Positions 63,911-64,000 of a DNA stretch of 64,000 nt are shown piece after piece (position 1 is the stretch's first letter; every line of letters starts with the position of its first letter). The position numbers were made by a program, and so were the translations under genes. The notes under the pieces are model-generated. The model searched no databases and was not told the origin of the DNA. It saw nothing but the letters and a program-made list of their open reading frames with translations. The DNA comes from Rhodobacter sp. (GTDB lineage Bacteria > Pseudomonadota > Alphaproteobacteria > Rhodobacterales > Rhodobacteraceae), in contig PNJK01000013.1 in assembly GCA_013821825.1 (NCBI GenBank), positions 1-64,000 of the forward strand, read 5' to 3'.

Positions 63911-64000
63911 TCAACCGGCTTTCAATATGGCAACGCCCTGCAACCGCCCTGCCCGCAAGGCATCCAGATGATCCGCCCACCACTGCGCCATGCGGACCCG
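63911..64000 (-). CDS. partial gene, possible tyrosine integrase C-terminus
   Basis: The last 29 codons of a gene running off the right edge: RVRMAQWWADHLDALRAGRL and a short tail. The W-x2-x-L-D-x-L-R-x-G end resembles the extreme C-termini of some integrase families, but this is too short to prove. Its presence next to a HTH gene at the far end of the element would fit an integrase module. Confidence 0.35.
   Translation of the reverse strand, partial: RVRMAQWWADHLDALRAGRLQGVAILKAG

Overview
The window looks like a chromosomal segment of a GC-rich alphaproteobacterium of the Rhodobacteraceae (Rhodobacter, Tabrizicola or Gemmobacter-like). The basis is gene content and order: glyQ, a small membrane protein, glyS and a PPDK-like gene in one operon; lysC close to ptsP; a SAM-II riboswitch before metZ; and TRAP transporters. 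The species assignment is inference; no marker gene was compared.

Layout. 1-22.2 kb is mostly core: a PPDK-like gene (partial), glyS and glyQ; trkH; folE2; metZ behind a SAM-II riboswitch and terminator; yciB; ftsY; an AlkB-type hydroxylase; four tandem paralogous genes for small secreted four-cysteine proteins; xseA with an overlapping 56-residue membrane protein; purD; lysC. 22.2-31 kb holds a decayed YHYH gene, ptsP, an unusual pair (a Tat-type serine-rich 89-residue protein and an HPr-kinase-like/PqqD fusion), matB, and single genes (EcsC-like, GNAT, flavin reductase).

31-55.4 kb is carbohydrate territory. A LysR regulator diverges from an arabonate-type dehydratase and a sugar 1-dehydrogenase, followed by a mutarotase (oxidative L-arabinose/D-galactose route). 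A deoR-dctQ-dctM-dctP TRAP operon diverges from a glycerol-type operon of two FAD oxidoreductases and an FGGY kinase. A TPP enzyme and a coiled-coil protein follow. Next comes a gluconate/idonate locus (gnd, lactonase, GlcG/HbpS protein, gntK, LacI regulator) carrying three GntR-like operators. Several of its dehydrogenase genes are deleted or fused remnants. A cupin epimerase plus glycosyltransferase pair ends the region.

From about 55.5 kb to the right edge lies an integrated mobile element. It has an AlpA/excisionase-like HTH protein, a primase-helicase, an intergenic region with eight symmetric 9-bp iteron-like repeats (candidate origin), a run of unrecognised small proteins (some related to each other), a two-TM protein, a HTH protein on the other strand, and the end of what may be an integrase. 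No rRNA, intact tRNA or CRISPR array was seen. The best candidates for something undescribed are the kinase/RRE plus serine-rich peptide pair, the element with its iteron origin and small paralogues, and the four-gene secreted array.
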